DNA from: Ligula intestinalis
Taxonomy: Eukaryota; Platyhelminthes; Cestoda; Diphyllobothriidea; Diphyllobothriidae
Direction of reading: 5' to 3'
Assembly: GCA_036362985.1 (NCBI GenBank)
Contig: JAYGXS010000004.1
Location: forward strand, 35,877,327 to 35,941,326
Length of the DNA: 64,000 nt
Position numbers and translations under genes: made by a program. Every line of letters begins with the position of its first letter. Positions within the stretch are counted from its first letter, which is position 1. Positions 36,106 through 48,419 of this stretch are shown here, piece by piece. The notes beneath the pieces are model-generated. The model was not told the DNA's origin, made no database searches, and worked only from the letters and a program-made list of their open reading frames with translations.

Positions 36106-37135
36106 CAGATGATAGGATTCGATTGAGGAGCCGAACCATCAACCTAGTGAAGTTCTTCTTCCAGCGCTCGTAACTCCTTCGAGAAATTCGTTCTAAACTT
36201 CTTTTCGCAAGTTATTTGGACACGACACGCTCTAATTGCTCCAACGATGGAACACGCTTGCCCTCTGAGACACCACAAGGTACTTATGCGCAGATTTTGT
36301 TTTCTGGGCAGGTGCTCCAAAAACCACCTGCTACCGAATGGTTAGTGAGACAAGCAGTACCTCATCGGGGCAAAAAGGACACTATTCAAGGAATAGTATT
36401 TTGGGGAAGACAACGGTAATTGTCCGTTGGTAAAGTCCACCAATGAAATTTTACGCTCCTGTGTAGTTTCTTGCATTATTCTGTGGAAGTGTTAGATATG
36501 AAAACCAGTAATTCATATGTTATTATGATAAATTCCAGCATACGTTTATTAGTTTCGTTCTTCCTAAATCGAAGCCAAACATCAAAAATCCAAACGTGAA
36601 TCTCCTTGGAAGTGAGCTTAGAGTAACCTCTATTACGGCGTTCCTAGACCCCCTATCTTGTCATTTAAAGGTTCCTATTAAGAATGGCAAACATGATATT
36701 TTGAATGTAGGATTAGCGACAAATGTCAATTCTCAAGTCGGGCAAGACAGACTAGGTTGTAGAAACTTTGAATGAATCGAAAAAGCGTGCAGGCAAGTCC
36801 AACAAGCAGTCATTAATAGTCGTCTCATAAGATGTGTGTTTGTAATTTGTCGCCTCCAGATAATCATCCTCAAAGGACACAGTGCTGGTTGGCCTCGAGC
36901 TGTCTACAGACTAATGTTAAGTCCCATGTAGCCCAAATTAAGAGCTGAGAGGATGTCTGAAGTGAGCTGGCGATGGCGGGAGCAGACTGTCGACCCTATA
37001 TACTATATCAAGAGAAAGAAAGAATCATTAAAGAGTGAAGCGTATAAAGGAAGAAAATAATAGGAATAATTATTTCAATGACCAAATAACTGAATATTTG
37101 TGCTCTATAATTAAACTGGCCTAGTAGTGCACAGA
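36106..37135. other. No gene seen
   Basis: Contains a B-box-like GGTTCGGCTCC on the minus strand near 36130-36140, too weak to call a tRNA. No gene. Confidence 0.5.
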
Positions 37136-37232
37136 TGGACACAATCTTCGACTCTATGTGCACTCTTTACAATCTCTATATCATTTTTTTAGGGATTATG
37201 CAGAGGCAGTATAGAGTCGAAGATTGTGTCCA
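37136..37232. repeat. Perfect 22-bp inverted repeat, 53-base spacer
   Basis: 37136-37157 (TGGACACAATCTTCGACTCT plus AT) is exactly complementary to 37211-37232. It lies just outside the left target duplication of PLE-B and is not part of that element. Confidence 0.9.
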
Positions 37233-37250
37233 GTTGAACACTATTTGAAC

Positions 37251-37264
37251 ATTCTAATCATTTG
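37251..37264. repeat. Left target-site duplication of PLE-B
   Basis: attctaatcatttg is repeated, with one T fewer, at 39243-39255. It flanks the PLE-B insertion exactly. Confidence 0.85.
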
Positions 37265-37301
37265 CCAATACAAGCGAACATCCGTGTCCCAGGAAGCAAT
37301 T

Positions 37302-37754
37302 GAGAAGAAGAAGAAGAAAACTCGATCGCTGGGACAATATGTTTATTCGCCTGACGTTTCGATATCCGTCGCGGATTCGTCATCAGAGACATGAGTAGCA
37401 GAAAGGTAAAGTATGCACAGACGTTTGCAGTATTTATAGGACACAGTCATTACTGCAAGCATACAGCGACAATTAACGTTAATTGCCTTCTTGTGCGTGG
37501 ACTGCTTGTTGGACGGCACGCGGGCTCTGACCTGTTGAACTTTCGTCACGGGCGGTGAGCTCGGGCATGATGATTGCTCGGCCGTCTGGCTCCCCGGTGT
37601 TGACGTACGATGAGGCGGTGGCCTGCCCATTCCTCAAGTGACGGCTTGCTTTGGCCACATTGAATCTCAGGATTGAATATGGATTGGGCAAATCGTTGCA
37701 CTTGTTGATGGATTGGGGGCCCGTGAACCATGACTCAAGTAGTTCTCGGCTCAG
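37302..37754 (-). pseudogene. PLE-B inverted 3' arm: endonuclease C-terminal tail and terminus
   Basis: The minus strand encodes the tail from SRELLESWF through SINKCNDLPNPYS to AQEGN, followed by the 3' terminus. It duplicates the plus-strand end at 38785-39242 and lacks RT and endonuclease catalytic motifs, so it cannot act alone. Confidence 0.88.
37357..37386 (-). ncRNA. Hammerhead-like core, left arm of PLE-B
   Basis: CTGATGA, then ATCC-GCGAC-GGAT hairpin flanked by unpaired bases, then GAAAC on the minus strand. Differs by one loop base from the right-arm copy at 39152. No clear stem III. Confidence 0.35.
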
Positions 37755-39059
37755 GATCTGGCAATCGAGACGGTCGAACTGCTCCTACTAAACAAAAACG
37801 ATGAGACGGAGAATCGCCTGGGACACGCAGAAATCCTACAGCTCCTGAAGTTCTGTCTCAGGACGTACTTCACGTTTGACGGAACGATCTACGAGCAGGT
37901 GAAGGGGACACCAATGGGTTCACCGATTTCGGGACTCATAGCCGAGGCGGTCCTGCAGCGGCTGGAGTCGCTGGTTTTCCAACACCACAAACCGAAATTC
38001 TGGGCTCGGTATGTGGATGACACCTTCGTCGTCATCGAACGGGATCAGGTGCTCACGTTCAAGGAACGTCTCAACAGCATCTTCCCGGACATCCAATTTA
38101 TGATGGAGGAAGAAGAGAACAACCAGCTGGCTTTTCTTGATGTCCTCGTTTGTCGAAAAGATTGTGGTGGTCAAAAGACTAAAGTATTCAGGAAAGCGAC
38201 AAACACGATGCAAGTACTGAATTACAACAGCAACCACCCAATCAGCCACAAACGCAGTTGCGTAAAAACACTCTATCGGCGTGTTGAGACGCACTGCAGC
38301 GAAGAAGACAAAGTTGCCGAGATAGAATACCTCCGACGGGTGTTCAGAGAAAATGGCTACCCGCGCAACTTTGTCAACCGGTGCTTGCGCAAACGAACTG
38401 GCCAACAAAAGCGCACCGACCCCAAGATTTGGCGTTCGATCCCGTATGTCAAAAACGTATCGGAAGCAGTCGGCCGCCTTCTCGCACCACTTGGAGTTGG
38501 AGTCGCACACAGGCCGGAGGCAACCATAAGGCGTCAGATAATGAAGCCGAAAGACCCACTGCCACGGCAAGAAACATCTGGGGTCGTCTACAGGATCTGG
38601 TGCAGTTGCGGTCAAAGCAACTATGTCGGAGAAACTGGCAGACTTCTCAAGACGCGAATTGCCGAACACGCGGCTGCAGTACGGCGAAATGATGCCAATT
38701 CTCAAGTTGCGGCTCATTCGACGAGACCCGGCCACACCTTCAAATTTGATGAGGCCGAAATTCTCGCAAGAGGTGACAATCGGGTGAGCCGAGAACTACT
38801 TGAGTCATGGTTCACGGGCCCCCAATCCATCAACAAGTGCAACGATTTGCCCAATCCATATTCAATCCTGAGATTCAATGTGGCCAAAGCAAGCCGTCAC
38901 TTGAGGAATGGGCAGGCCACCGCCTCATCGTACGCCAACACCGGGGAGCCAGACGGCCGAGCAATCATCATGCCCGAGCTCACCGCCCGTGACGAAAGTT
39001 CAACAGGTCAGAGCCCGCGTGCCGTCCAACAAGCAGTCCACGCACAAGAAGGCAATTAA
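37752..39059 (+). CDS. PLE-B reverse transcriptase/GIY-YIG endonuclease, N-terminally truncated
   Basis: The frame is open without stops from the strand-switch point (QDLAIETVELLL) to the stop at 39059. It includes KGTPMGSPISGL, ARYVDDTFVVIE (catalytic Asp pair), LAFLDVLVCRK, the thumb (NHPISHKRSCVKTLYRRVE), the linker IGVAH-type segment (GVGVAHRPEATIRRQIM) and GIY-YIG (GVVYRIWCSC, NYVGETGRLLKTRIAEH), then FDEAEILARG, ELLESWF and a 60-residue polar tail. The first catalytic Asp region (FDVIS) and everything N-terminal are missing, so the enzyme is not functional even though the frame is clean. There is no start codon in proper context. Confidence 0.9.
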   Translation, partial: QDLAIETVELLLLNKNDETENRLGHAEILQLLKFCLRTYFTFDGTIYEQVKGTPMGSPISGLIAEAVLQRLESLVFQHHKPKFWARYVDDTFVVIERDQVLTFKERLNSIFPDIQFMMEEEENNQLAFLDVLVCRKDCGGQKTKVFRKATNTMQVLNYNSNHPISHKRSCVKTLYRRVETHCSEEDKVAEIEYLRRVFRENGYPRNFVNRCLRKRTGQQKRTDPKIWRSIPYVKNVSEAVGRLLAPLGVGVAHRPEATIRRQIMKPKDPLPRQETSGVVYRIWCSCGQSNYVGETGRLLKTRIAEHAAAVRRNDANSQVAAHSTRPGHTFKFDEAEILARGDNRVSRELLESWFTGPQSINKCNDLPNPYSILRFNVAKASRHLRNGQATASSYANTGEPDGRAIIMPELTARDESSTGQSPRAVQQAVHAQEGN

Positions 39060-39151
39060 CGTTAATTGTCGCTGTATGCTTGCAGTAATGACTGTGTCCT
39101 ATAAATACTGCAAACGTCTGTGCATACTTTACCTTTCTGCTACTCATGTCT

Positions 39152-39181
39152 CTGATGACGAATCCACGACGGATATCGAAA
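39152..39181 (+). ncRNA. Hammerhead-like core, right end of PLE-B
   Basis: CTGATGA (39152-39158), an imperfect stem with AUCC-ACGAC-GGAU, then GAAA (39178-39181) followed by CGTCAGGCGAATAAA. The conserved spacing across families suggests selection on RNA structure, but stem III and the cleavage base are not clear. Confidence 0.4.
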
Positions 39182-39242
39182 CGTCAGGCGAATAAACATA
39201 TTGTCCCAGCGATCGAGTCTTCTTCTTCTTCTTCTTCTTCTC

Positions 39243-39255
39243 ATTCTAATCATTG
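39243..39255. repeat. Right target-site duplication of PLE-B
   Basis: attctaatcattg, matching 37251-37264 except for one T. It follows the terminal CTTCTTCTTCTC of the element. Confidence 0.85.
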
Positions 39256-41120
39256 CCTGCAAATATTCGGTTATTTAAAAAAGCAGTTTGATGACCTAAA
39301 TTAAACTGTTACCAAAGTTCCTATTGTCAACCTGATATTGGTCTGCTGCCATTTGCTCCCTAATAGGGTCATGCGATAGAGACGTTAGTTGAACACGGGA
39401 CCATAATTATTAGAGATGTGAGGCTATAACAAATGCCTGAAACGGGGCTGTGGGGTGGTGCGTCTAGGTGCAGGCTCCAATGGTGCCACTTCTCTCGCCT
39501 CCGGGTTCCTTGACTTTGGCATGTCACCAGACACAGATGGAAGATGCTATAGTGTGATAGATGCTGCAAACGTTTACTACCACTATAACCTACTTAATAC
39601 AAAACTACCCATTACTGCATTCACATTGCTGTAGGGCATAGGTTAGACATAGTTGGAAACGGCAGTCAGACTATCTGTCTACTGTTATTAGCTTTTTTCA
39701 TAAACAGGTATTTTGTGAGCTGAAAATGGTAAAAGATTAGGAAAGTTGACAGGATATTTTATAGTACTTTTATAATAATAAACGTGTGCAAAAGGCGTGA
39801 CCTTTCGGATTTACTATGGAACCCACCACCAGAGCCGGTAAGTCCCTAAGTTACTGAAAAGTTCGGCCACCAAATATATCACAGTTGTTTGCCGTTGATA
39901 TTTGATACGAGAAGGTGATTGCCGCAATTTCAGCGCTATTGTTAGTCATCGTTTAAATTCAGCAGTGACAAACTGTTTAGGCCTAGTCTCAACACTTACT
40001 TGCCCTTATACTTGGGTTGTGCCCCCTACATGGGCCGCTTCGTAGATGCAATGGACAAACAACGGAGCTAGCTCTGAGCACGGTGGACGCTATTCTAGTT
40101 GCACTTCCATAAAATGTGCTCAGCATGGTGGAGGGGGGCGTTGGTGGAATACGTAGATGCAGACTCTGTCTTGATGCAGGGCTCGAGCGTGTGACGGAAG
40201 GGAGAGAGAGAGAGAGAGAGTGCGGTAAATGCAACGCATGTTTTCAGTCACTTAACGCCTATCTACGTCAAAGTCACCATCGCTGCACGACAAGGCTGCG
40301 AAGCACATATTGAACATAGTCGAAATCAATGGTCAAACTGTCAAAATTAGATTGCATTCAACTCTGCGGAACCACCGCTTACTGCTCACGCAGTTTAATC
40401 CTACTCCAAATGGCAGCACTGGCTAGCGGCTTATGCATGTATTTCATCCGCCTGTTGTCGTTGTTTAAAACATTCATCATATCTCCCCGTCGATCTGGTC
40501 GCATATACGGCCCTAGCAAGTAGTCCACCAAAATTGAATGCTCCCAACTTACAAGCTAATGCAGTCGGGTGGGTTGAGACGTGTTGTTACCTTGCGAACG
40601 TTGAGCGGTCGGTTTCCGAATTCAAACCGGAAAGGAATGTCTGCATTTTATTTGTTTGCCATTAACCGCAGCTAATTAATCATGAGGAGATTGCACTTGC
40701 AACTTAGCAGTGGCGTTTTGTGCCCACTGAGTGAACTCTATTAGACCTAACAAAAGGCTTAGACCTTATTCACCTACAACAATATCTAAAAACACCACAC
40801 GGTAGATGCGCCTGATCACCATGCGGGGGAGGAAGATCAGGGCACGGCCGGGTTGATTAGAGATGCTCGCACATTGTAAATGCACCTAATCAGGGGTAGT
40901 GTGGTAACACGCCTAGGCACAGATTCACGTCGCATCCGGCTCCGGTTTTCTCGACCTGGGAGAGGCTTATGTGGAGAGGAGGCGAGAGTGCAGTAGATGC
41001 AGCACAAGGCAACTACTACGGTACATTAATTCACGTGCCATTGGTTCCTTTATAAATCCCACGGTGCGGTCCACCTTGAACATAAGTGAAATCGATGGCT
41101 TAACTTTTGATTGGTTACTT
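39256..41120. repeat. Two diverged copies of an unassigned repeat; (GA)n
   Basis: About 40085-40350 and 40960-41115 share GAGAGTGCRGTARATGCA and TTGAACATARTSGAAATC. The first includes a (GA)n microsatellite at 40201-40220. Related words appear near 39420-39570. No coding sequence recognised. Confidence 0.45.
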
Positions 41121-43784
41121 GGTCAGGCAACTTCAAGAACAGAATTGGCTCGCAGCATGCTTCGTTCAGGTTGCGATGACTTTGTATGGGTCTTTTAGTA
41201 CTTCCATATAGGCGAGTAATTCCGGTTATGTGAAAGTTACTGTTGTGTCAGCCACTCATTCCCTCGCTGTACAGATCAGCAACAGGGTCTGTAGGCCACT
41301 AACACGTGAACAATCCGAGGGAGACAAAAATATATTCACTTAAACTTTTTTTATTGTGTATCCGCGAACGCCCAAGTACGAGGACAGCGCTCGTAGAACT
41401 AACACAACGACCTAAAATGATGGTGTGGAAGGATTTTGACTGACATAATGACCACAGAGTCAAACAGAAATGACCCATTCCCTCCTCCGATGAACTAGGT
41501 TTGTGAAGAGCCAAGAATTCCTACGCGCATTCTTACATCAACCTTTAGCCTTTGTTAATTTTTACTGTAAAGTGATAGGCGTTGAAGGGGGAGTGAGGTA
41601 GATATCAAGGAATCTTACTTCACTTTAAGTACATTCACATGCGAGGTTCCCGTCCCTCTCTTCAGGAGAGTTTGTTAGTGCGTCATTAGTGACGGACAAA
41701 TCGGCGGCGTTTTCACCTTCGTCCTGACCTTTAGACAAGAAATAAAAATTCTTTTCCATCGTCTTTTGGCAGGTTGATATGTTGTCCCATTTTTGTTATG
41801 TTCAGCAATGAGTTTCAAGTCACTAAGCTCGTCTTTTATTTGCGGAAGATCTCACTCACCGATAATTGAGAGTTCCTTCTTCTGTCAGCTTCGCAACTTT
41901 TGCCTCTACAAACCACTCATAACTGTTTCTTTAGACTGATCCAGTGAAATATTTTGAAGATTTTCAAAAGACTTCAGAGCCAAAAGTAAATGCTCATTTT
42001 TATACCGCAATCTGCATTGGCCCATCAGTATCACTCCCGTGTGAGTTAACCTCCTCGAATAAAAATGCTCGTGCAAATAAAATTACCACTTTGCTCCCGT
42101 GTAAATGAAGTTTCATAATCATGGCCAAAATATGATGAACCAACACATATGTGGTGTGACCGCTGACCGGTGATCACCTGACGTTGGATAAAATTTATTT
42201 GCAGCATTACTGAATGATGGCAATTATCGATAAAAGTGCTATTTTGGTGGCAATTTAGCATGTGGGATTACAGTGGAGGATAGCTACCGAATTTCGCGAG
42301 GCACGCCAGCTGTTTCTACAACTTCAATGGATAACGTTTCATTTCTCTTCTAAGAATTTAGATGATTCAAATACGCTCACGACGTTGAATTTCAGAACCA
42401 GTTGCGAATCCAGAGAAACGGCGAATGTCTGGTATGAGTCTTCTAAAGGGCCTTTTTCTGGAAGTTGTGGCCTAACTACCATTGAAATCATGATCCCAAG
42501 AGACTTCAGTTTTATTAAAGTCTACAAATGAAACTAACGGGCAACATAGATTGGAGTAAGGTATCAACGAACCGCTCCTCATCGTACTAGCGCATTTGCA
42601 GTGTGGTGAACCAATGTAAGCCCTATATTTATGCATTTGCTACTGATTTATTTTGGTCTAACCGTAAGAAAAATCAAGTAACGAATGGAACCGTCAACTA
42701 AATCAGTAGTATTTTCGTCACAGAAGTCACATGACGAAGGTTTAATGAAATAAAATCAAACAACGTGTCAGCCCTCTGCGTGGAATTTTTGAAGAAATCT
42801 ATCTTTTTGCTATGGCGTATGGATGTAAAGAGCAGTAATACATTTATTATTAACTATTAGATACAAAAAGGAAAAACTAAGGTGTAAATGCACACTAAAA
42901 CCTTTACTCAAAAGCAGTTTTATGACTTGATGACAGTTATACCGAAAATGAACTCCAAAAATTAAATATAAGCACTTTGTTGGGTTTTTATGGATTTCGT
43001 TGATCTGAAAAATCAATTAAAAATAAATAAGATTTCAATTAAACTTGAAATCTGCTTGAATTCGCAGAGCCATAAACGCCGACGTCTGAGGTATGACTGC
43101 ATATGATTAAACATTGGTGGTTGCTCATTTTTGTTGCTTCTTTCACCACGAATTGTTCAGCACTTCTTTCTTTTCTTGACGCCTGCATTCGCCTTTAATT
43201 CATAAAAAACAATTCAGGGAGACACAATTTGGCTGCTGTCTCCTCTCCTATGACGTCGCTGGAGACCGTTTACTAACTTGCCTTATGCACAGCCTCAGTC
43301 ATCAAGCAGACATCGTTTCCATCCTGCGAGCCGGCGTTTGCTTAATAGTTAGCATCAACCGGCACCAAGTAGAATCTCTCTGAAAAAAGATTCCGGAGTA
43401 ATTGTTTCGACCAACGATTAAATCCAATACTTCCACCCCAGAAAGAAGGGATTTTAGGTTGCCCTATGAGCTCAGTAATTTTAGTGATTTTTGTCTGTCT
43501 TTGAGTCAATTTCTACTAAAATATTCATGCATACACAAGTGAAGCTTTTGTCATAGCTCTTCTAAAATATTACAAGTTTCGAAGTTCTGAAGACCAACTA
43601 TTATCCGTCCCATTTTTTGTAGGAAATCCTAACTTAAATCGTAACTTTGAAAGGTATTGCTCAATTAAAGATCAGCGATGTGGGCCTAGAAGTAACTGTG
43701 CCAGACTGACGCCAGATCGATACACCAAATGGTTGAGATCTCATCGAAGGCCCAGGCCTCGATCAAGTCTCAGTTTCGAAAACG
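41121..43784. other. No gene seen
   Basis: Frames up to 89 codons without recognisable domains. Nothing else was identified. Confidence 0.55.
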
Positions 43785-44354
43785 GGCAAAAGTAGCTTAT
43801 GCAGGCCCACTCATAGACCCCTATTTCTAGCATTTTGTCCTGCAAAAACAGGGGTTATGAAGATTTGAGTTTTAAAAATAGGATAGGCAGAGAAGGGATA
43901 TTTTATAAGGAGGTGTTAAATGAAAAAATGTCATCAAAGTTGATTCCCGCGGCCGCTGAGAGTAAGATGTTCCGCATGTAAGTAAGGTGTGCGCGGCACT
44001 TCGCGCCGCGGACTATACTAATCTAACTCTAGAACAGTAAGTTGGACCTCGGGTGAGTTGAAGTAGATGACCTCCTAACCACTATTTTTATTTTTTCGTG
44101 AAAATCAAGGAACCTGCACATTGATAAGCGGGTTTTTCCGAAATAAGTTACACTCTAATACACATTAGGAAAGTCTACAGATAAAAATCAAAAACACTTC
44201 TAAATAGAGTAAAAAAATGCATTTAAAATTTATTAAAGTATATTCCACTGCGTGTCCTAATTCCCCACTCATAAAATCCTATAACCACCGTTTTCGTAGG
44301 GATACATGCAGGGAGTAGGGATTAATGTATGAGCCTACATAAGCTACTGTTGCC
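43785..44354 (+). mobile_element. Non-autonomous TIR element, copy 2
   Basis: A 570-bp unit, one base longer than copy 1 and collinear with it: GGCAAAAGTAGCTTATG start, CCTGCAAAAACAGGGGTTATG, GCGCCGCGGACTATACTAA, CCTATAACCACCGTTTTCG, and an AGCTACTGTTGCC end. Same orientation as copy 1. Confidence 0.85.
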
Positions 44355-47185
44355 CACAAAACGGATCGAAATTTTCACTGTACGCTTACCAAAATAATTG
44401 TCTACACCGAAATCTAAAGAAACCGCGAATTAATTGAGGCTTGGGCCATTAATAGGAACTTTGCCCGTCAGTTTTATCGATCTGGCTATATACGTGTTGA
44501 GAAGGAGGGTTGCATTAATGTAAGTACCCCTCTACTTTTATGCTCAGTACAACTTTGCGTTGCTAACGTCTCTAAAGTTTAAAAGTGACGCCACAGAGGC
44601 TACAATATAGTAGCATAAAAAGAATTCTATGAAAGGGCAACGTTTGACGCTCCATTTGAGGTCGCCAATGGGCAATAACACCTAAGGTATCGCGGCACTT
44701 AAATTTATTCGTTTGCAGAATATCCTGTTCATGTCTATAAATATGCCGTTTTGGCCAATGAAGTTTAAGGCGCCATAGTTCCTGAAAGGGCGTCGTGGAT
44801 TAGTTGGGAGGTTTAAAAATATGAGATGTGTGTTTGCCATATAGTAAATTGCTGTGGGTAAAAGTCTGAGCTTCGGGTGCTTCTGCAAGTCTTCCTAATG
44901 AAAGTATTTCGAAAAGGTATGAACTCGCTTCCTGCACGCAGATGGAGCAGAGCTATGCAACTCAGGCAGCAAAATAAAAAGACGAAAATGCTGTGAACAA
45001 AGGGAAGCAGCCCTATAGAGTGATACGTCCTGACTGGAAAATGGTTTACATCAGTGAATGACGAAGCAATCAGCAGGCTTCTCTAAACCACTGCTTTTAG
45101 AAATTTGCGGGAACAAATATCATGAAGTACTTGATTTTCATAGAGGCCATCTCATGAAAAGTGATAAGGCCCGCAATAAACCGAAAAATACCTTTCAGCC
45201 CAGTTAAAATGCTTTCGTATTAAGGGCGTGCTAAGTGAGTTCTTTCTAAACGTTATGATTAAATATATTATCTTCGTCCCACGCGCTTCAGCCTAAATTT
45301 CAACGCCCTCATTGCGGACAATTCACTTGTCAAGGAGTGAACACAGATTTTTCATCATTTTTATGTCCGACTTGATTTACTCGACGTCTATGGCACCTAG
45401 ATTGTCTTCCGGACGTCATACTTTTTAAATATTTCCTCCAGCTGCAAAAATATTGTGTTTTAAGCGTTCCAATACAAACTAGTACAAGAAACCACCAGAC
45501 TTCTACTACTTTTTTAAAAGAATTTTGATGCGGAGAGTCACCGGCCTTTGACTGTTTCCGTGCTTGCGGATCAGCGCGCAGAAAATGTCATAAGATAGGG
45601 AAGCTTTGATAACTGTCAGACTTAATACACCGGAAGTCCATGAAGAGGACATTTGATAGACTTTTATGTATTCTATGTCGATATCGGAAAGTTTGAAAGA
45701 ACAAGACTGTACAAGACGTTATCTGGAAGCAACCAGTTGCTTCGAAAGGATCTTGAAAAGGATGCCTTAAATTCAGTAATGGGTAAGCTACGATTGACTT
45801 GACTAGATCCGGCCACATTTCCCTAGTTGCCAAGGATAGCAACGATACAAGCCGTGAATTGTTTGTAGTTCTGCGGCCCATAACCCCTCCACACATGTGA
45901 TGATACGCCTCCCTTTATTTTGCGTAACGACTTTGTCGGAGCCAGGTTCTTAATTTATCGGGATGTGTGCCAATGAACACTGTTTCTGTGACACTGTTGA
46001 GGAATCAGCTTACCGAGTCTTCCTTGCAGAGGTTATTGAAAAATATTGGTAAGAACACTCCATTGCTGATCGATCTTTCATCGCTCCATGTATGAAAATC
46101 TATGATGAATAAGGGAGCTGCTAAGTATACTAGTGTACGCTCATGAGCCAACAATATCTTTGCTCAAGCTGACCCCATTCTTGGCATTCATGGTGTCAGA
46201 GCATGGACTCGAAAAGGTGGACGAAAATAGTTCTTGTTCCACTGATCGGCTGGGTAAGGGTAACTTATATGACACCATAAAAACGATATGCAAGCACGAG
46301 TCGCCTGAAATGCAGGTGGCTTTGCAAATAACTCCGGGGAACTAGGGTTATGGTTAGTGCTATGACTAGGATCAGATCTAACGTTAGGATTAAGGTTGAC
46401 GTTAAGGTTTGTTAAGGTTGAGTTTAAGGTTAGCGTGTTAGGACGATGACTACAGTTTAGATATATGTTGAAGCATGGACATATTTATACAAGAGACCAT
46501 CTTTATCACTTGAGCGTGGCGTTTATTTTCTTATTTCCTGTTTAGGGGATGATAAATGTAATCGGCTGAATTTATTTACAATAAACGCTACAAGAGAAAT
46601 GGTGGGGTTTATAAGCAGCCTAACATAATGGGCATTTTTACGCTCACCCGGTGCAATATGCGTATCCGGATAATGATAATCGACTTTTACTATCAACATG
46701 CTGGTTGTATCTTCCGCTGTTGCTAGCAACTAGCATTTTATTCATGTGCATAGCTTATCGAAACATGGTATCTTAACAGAGCGCATTAGTTTTCTTTAGT
46801 GTGATGACTCACCAGGTAGTCAGTCGAATGTCAAAAAGCCGTCATGCGTAAGTTCTTCGCTGTAGAAGATTTATATCTGTTTATCACCTTTCTTTGTGAG
46901 CTTGTTCGCAAGTGTTGCGCTCGGGGCAGCATCGATATCACTTAAAATTTCAGTTTAAAAATCATATATAACTCGAGTTTCTAGGCGTCTTACCCCTATA
47001 AACTCAAAGCTGCGCTCTCATTTGTCTTTTTATTAACTGTTTACAACCGCCAAAAACTTATTAGCTGTCATTGACACCCGTTGATGAACGTTCACGTGAC
47101 CGCTAACGGGACTCATCTGTCCCGCTCTGTCTTGGGCCGGCTATATCCCAATTCCTTGTTGAAGTACATTGAGGTACGAATCCGG
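44355..47185. other. No gene seen; telomere-like words near 46360
   Basis: About 46340-46445 is an irregular series of GGTTAAGG/GTTAGG words, probably interstitial simple sequence. A weak PLE-like phrase (TTCTTGTTCCACTGATCGGCTGG) lies at about 46228-46250. The 11352-type motif is at about 47085-47115. Confidence 0.5.
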
Positions 47186-47711
47186 GGCAACAGTGATTGA
47201 AGTAGGGCACCTCATATACCCCTAGTCCCAGCATTTTGTCCCAGTAAACGATGGTTGTAGGGATTTTAGTGATGGGGAATTAGGATAGACATTGGAATAT
47301 ATTTTAATAACTCTTATATGCCTTTAAATTTTTATTATGTTCAATGTATTGCAGAAAAATCCGATTACCTAAGGGCAGGTTTCTTGAAATTCCCGAAAGA
47401 ATATAAATGGTGGTTAGGAGGTCATCTACTTCACCATACCTGAGGTCCAGATTACCGTTCTGAGGTTATAGTAGGAAAGTCCACGGTGTGAGGCGCCACG
47501 CAAACCTTTAATCTACATGCAAAACAACCGATTCCCAGCGGCCGCTGGAAGCCAATTCAATTGCATTTGTACACTTTATATTTACTGCTAAATATTTCCT
47601 TCAATGCCTTTCCTATTTTCCCACCTCCAAAAGCCTTCTTACCACCGGGCCCGTAAAACAGATTGTTGAGGGTTTGGGGATATGAGGTGCACTACTTAAC
47701 CTACTTTTGCC
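47186..47711 (-). mobile_element. Non-autonomous TIR element, copy 3 (inverted)
   Basis: A 526-bp unit in reverse orientation: GGCAACAGTGATTGAAG start and CTACTTTTGCC end. The interior reads GGTGGTTAGGAGGTCATCTAC, GGCGCCACGCAAACC and CCGATTCCCAGCGGCCGCTGG, complements of copy 1 and 2 blocks. More diverged than those two, and about 43 bp shorter. Confidence 0.82.
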
Positions 47712-48419
47712 GGATACGGACTACCTAATCAATGGGTATTAGGCTCAAAGTACGTCCGTTAAGCCATGGGCCTGATATTTTGTCCTTCTTGTTCAGGAAT
47801 TATACACAAAGGTATTAAGACTATCATGGATCATGTTCCAGTACGGACACACTTGTTTCTTTGCCTTTTGAAGCCGCACGTGGTGAATCGTGAATATTCC
47901 AGCCACAAGTTCCCAGGCACAACTGGAAATTAATGTAACATACTGCAACCAGATCAGTGAGCGTTCTTTAGACGAATACACAGTATATTTGTTTTTTAAA
48001 TGAAATGTACCCGAAAGGCTAAAATGCGTTCTAGACTGAAAAACAAACTACCTGAGAATGGTCTGAAAATTGATAATCGTATGGTACATGCCTCTGATAC
48101 TTCAGTCATGTAATGAGGTCGGGTTTCAAGCAAACTTCTGACCACTCACATTTATTCATTACTCTGTAAACAATGTCTACATAGGTAGTTCGAATTTTCT
48201 CATTGCCTTTCGATGACTTTTTAAGTGAAAAACCTATTTTATGGAAATCTTCTGCAGGAAAATTCTTCCACAACAGATTAGAGTAGCTTCCCTATCTCAT
48301 GAAATATCAAACAAAATTCTGAAATGGGTATTCAATTCGAAAAATTATTTTATTAGTTTTATAGTACTGATTGTGATACAGACTAATCTCAAGGAGTTTC
48401 AGTTATAACTAAATGCTTG
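47712..48419. other. No gene seen
   Basis: AT-rich sequence without recognisable features. Confidence 0.5.

Larger units (their letters stand above)
37265..39242 (+). mobile_element. Penelope-like element B, 5'-truncated, with inverted arms
   Basis: A 1978-bp insertion between matching 13-14-bp target duplications. From the left: a 37-bp extension (37265-37301), an inverted copy of the 3' end (37302-37754), then a plus-strand body running from mid-RT to the 3' end (37752-39242). The two 3' ends (37302-37754 inverted and 38785-39242) are nearly identical. Where I compared the coded tail only one residue differs (Val/Ala), with another Ala/Thr change in the trailing frame. The strand switch falls on a 2-3-base overlap. 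Both outer edges are GAAGAAG/CTTCTTC tracts. The low divergence indicates a recent insertion. Confidence 0.92.

Noticed and set aside
37343..37630. 95-codon frame repeated at 38908-39195
   Set aside because: Off-frame reading of the two PLE-B arms; duplicated because the DNA is duplicated.
46360..46445. Interstitial telomere array
   Set aside because: Words are irregular (GTTAAGG, GTTAGG, GTTGACG) with no run of perfect TTAGGG.
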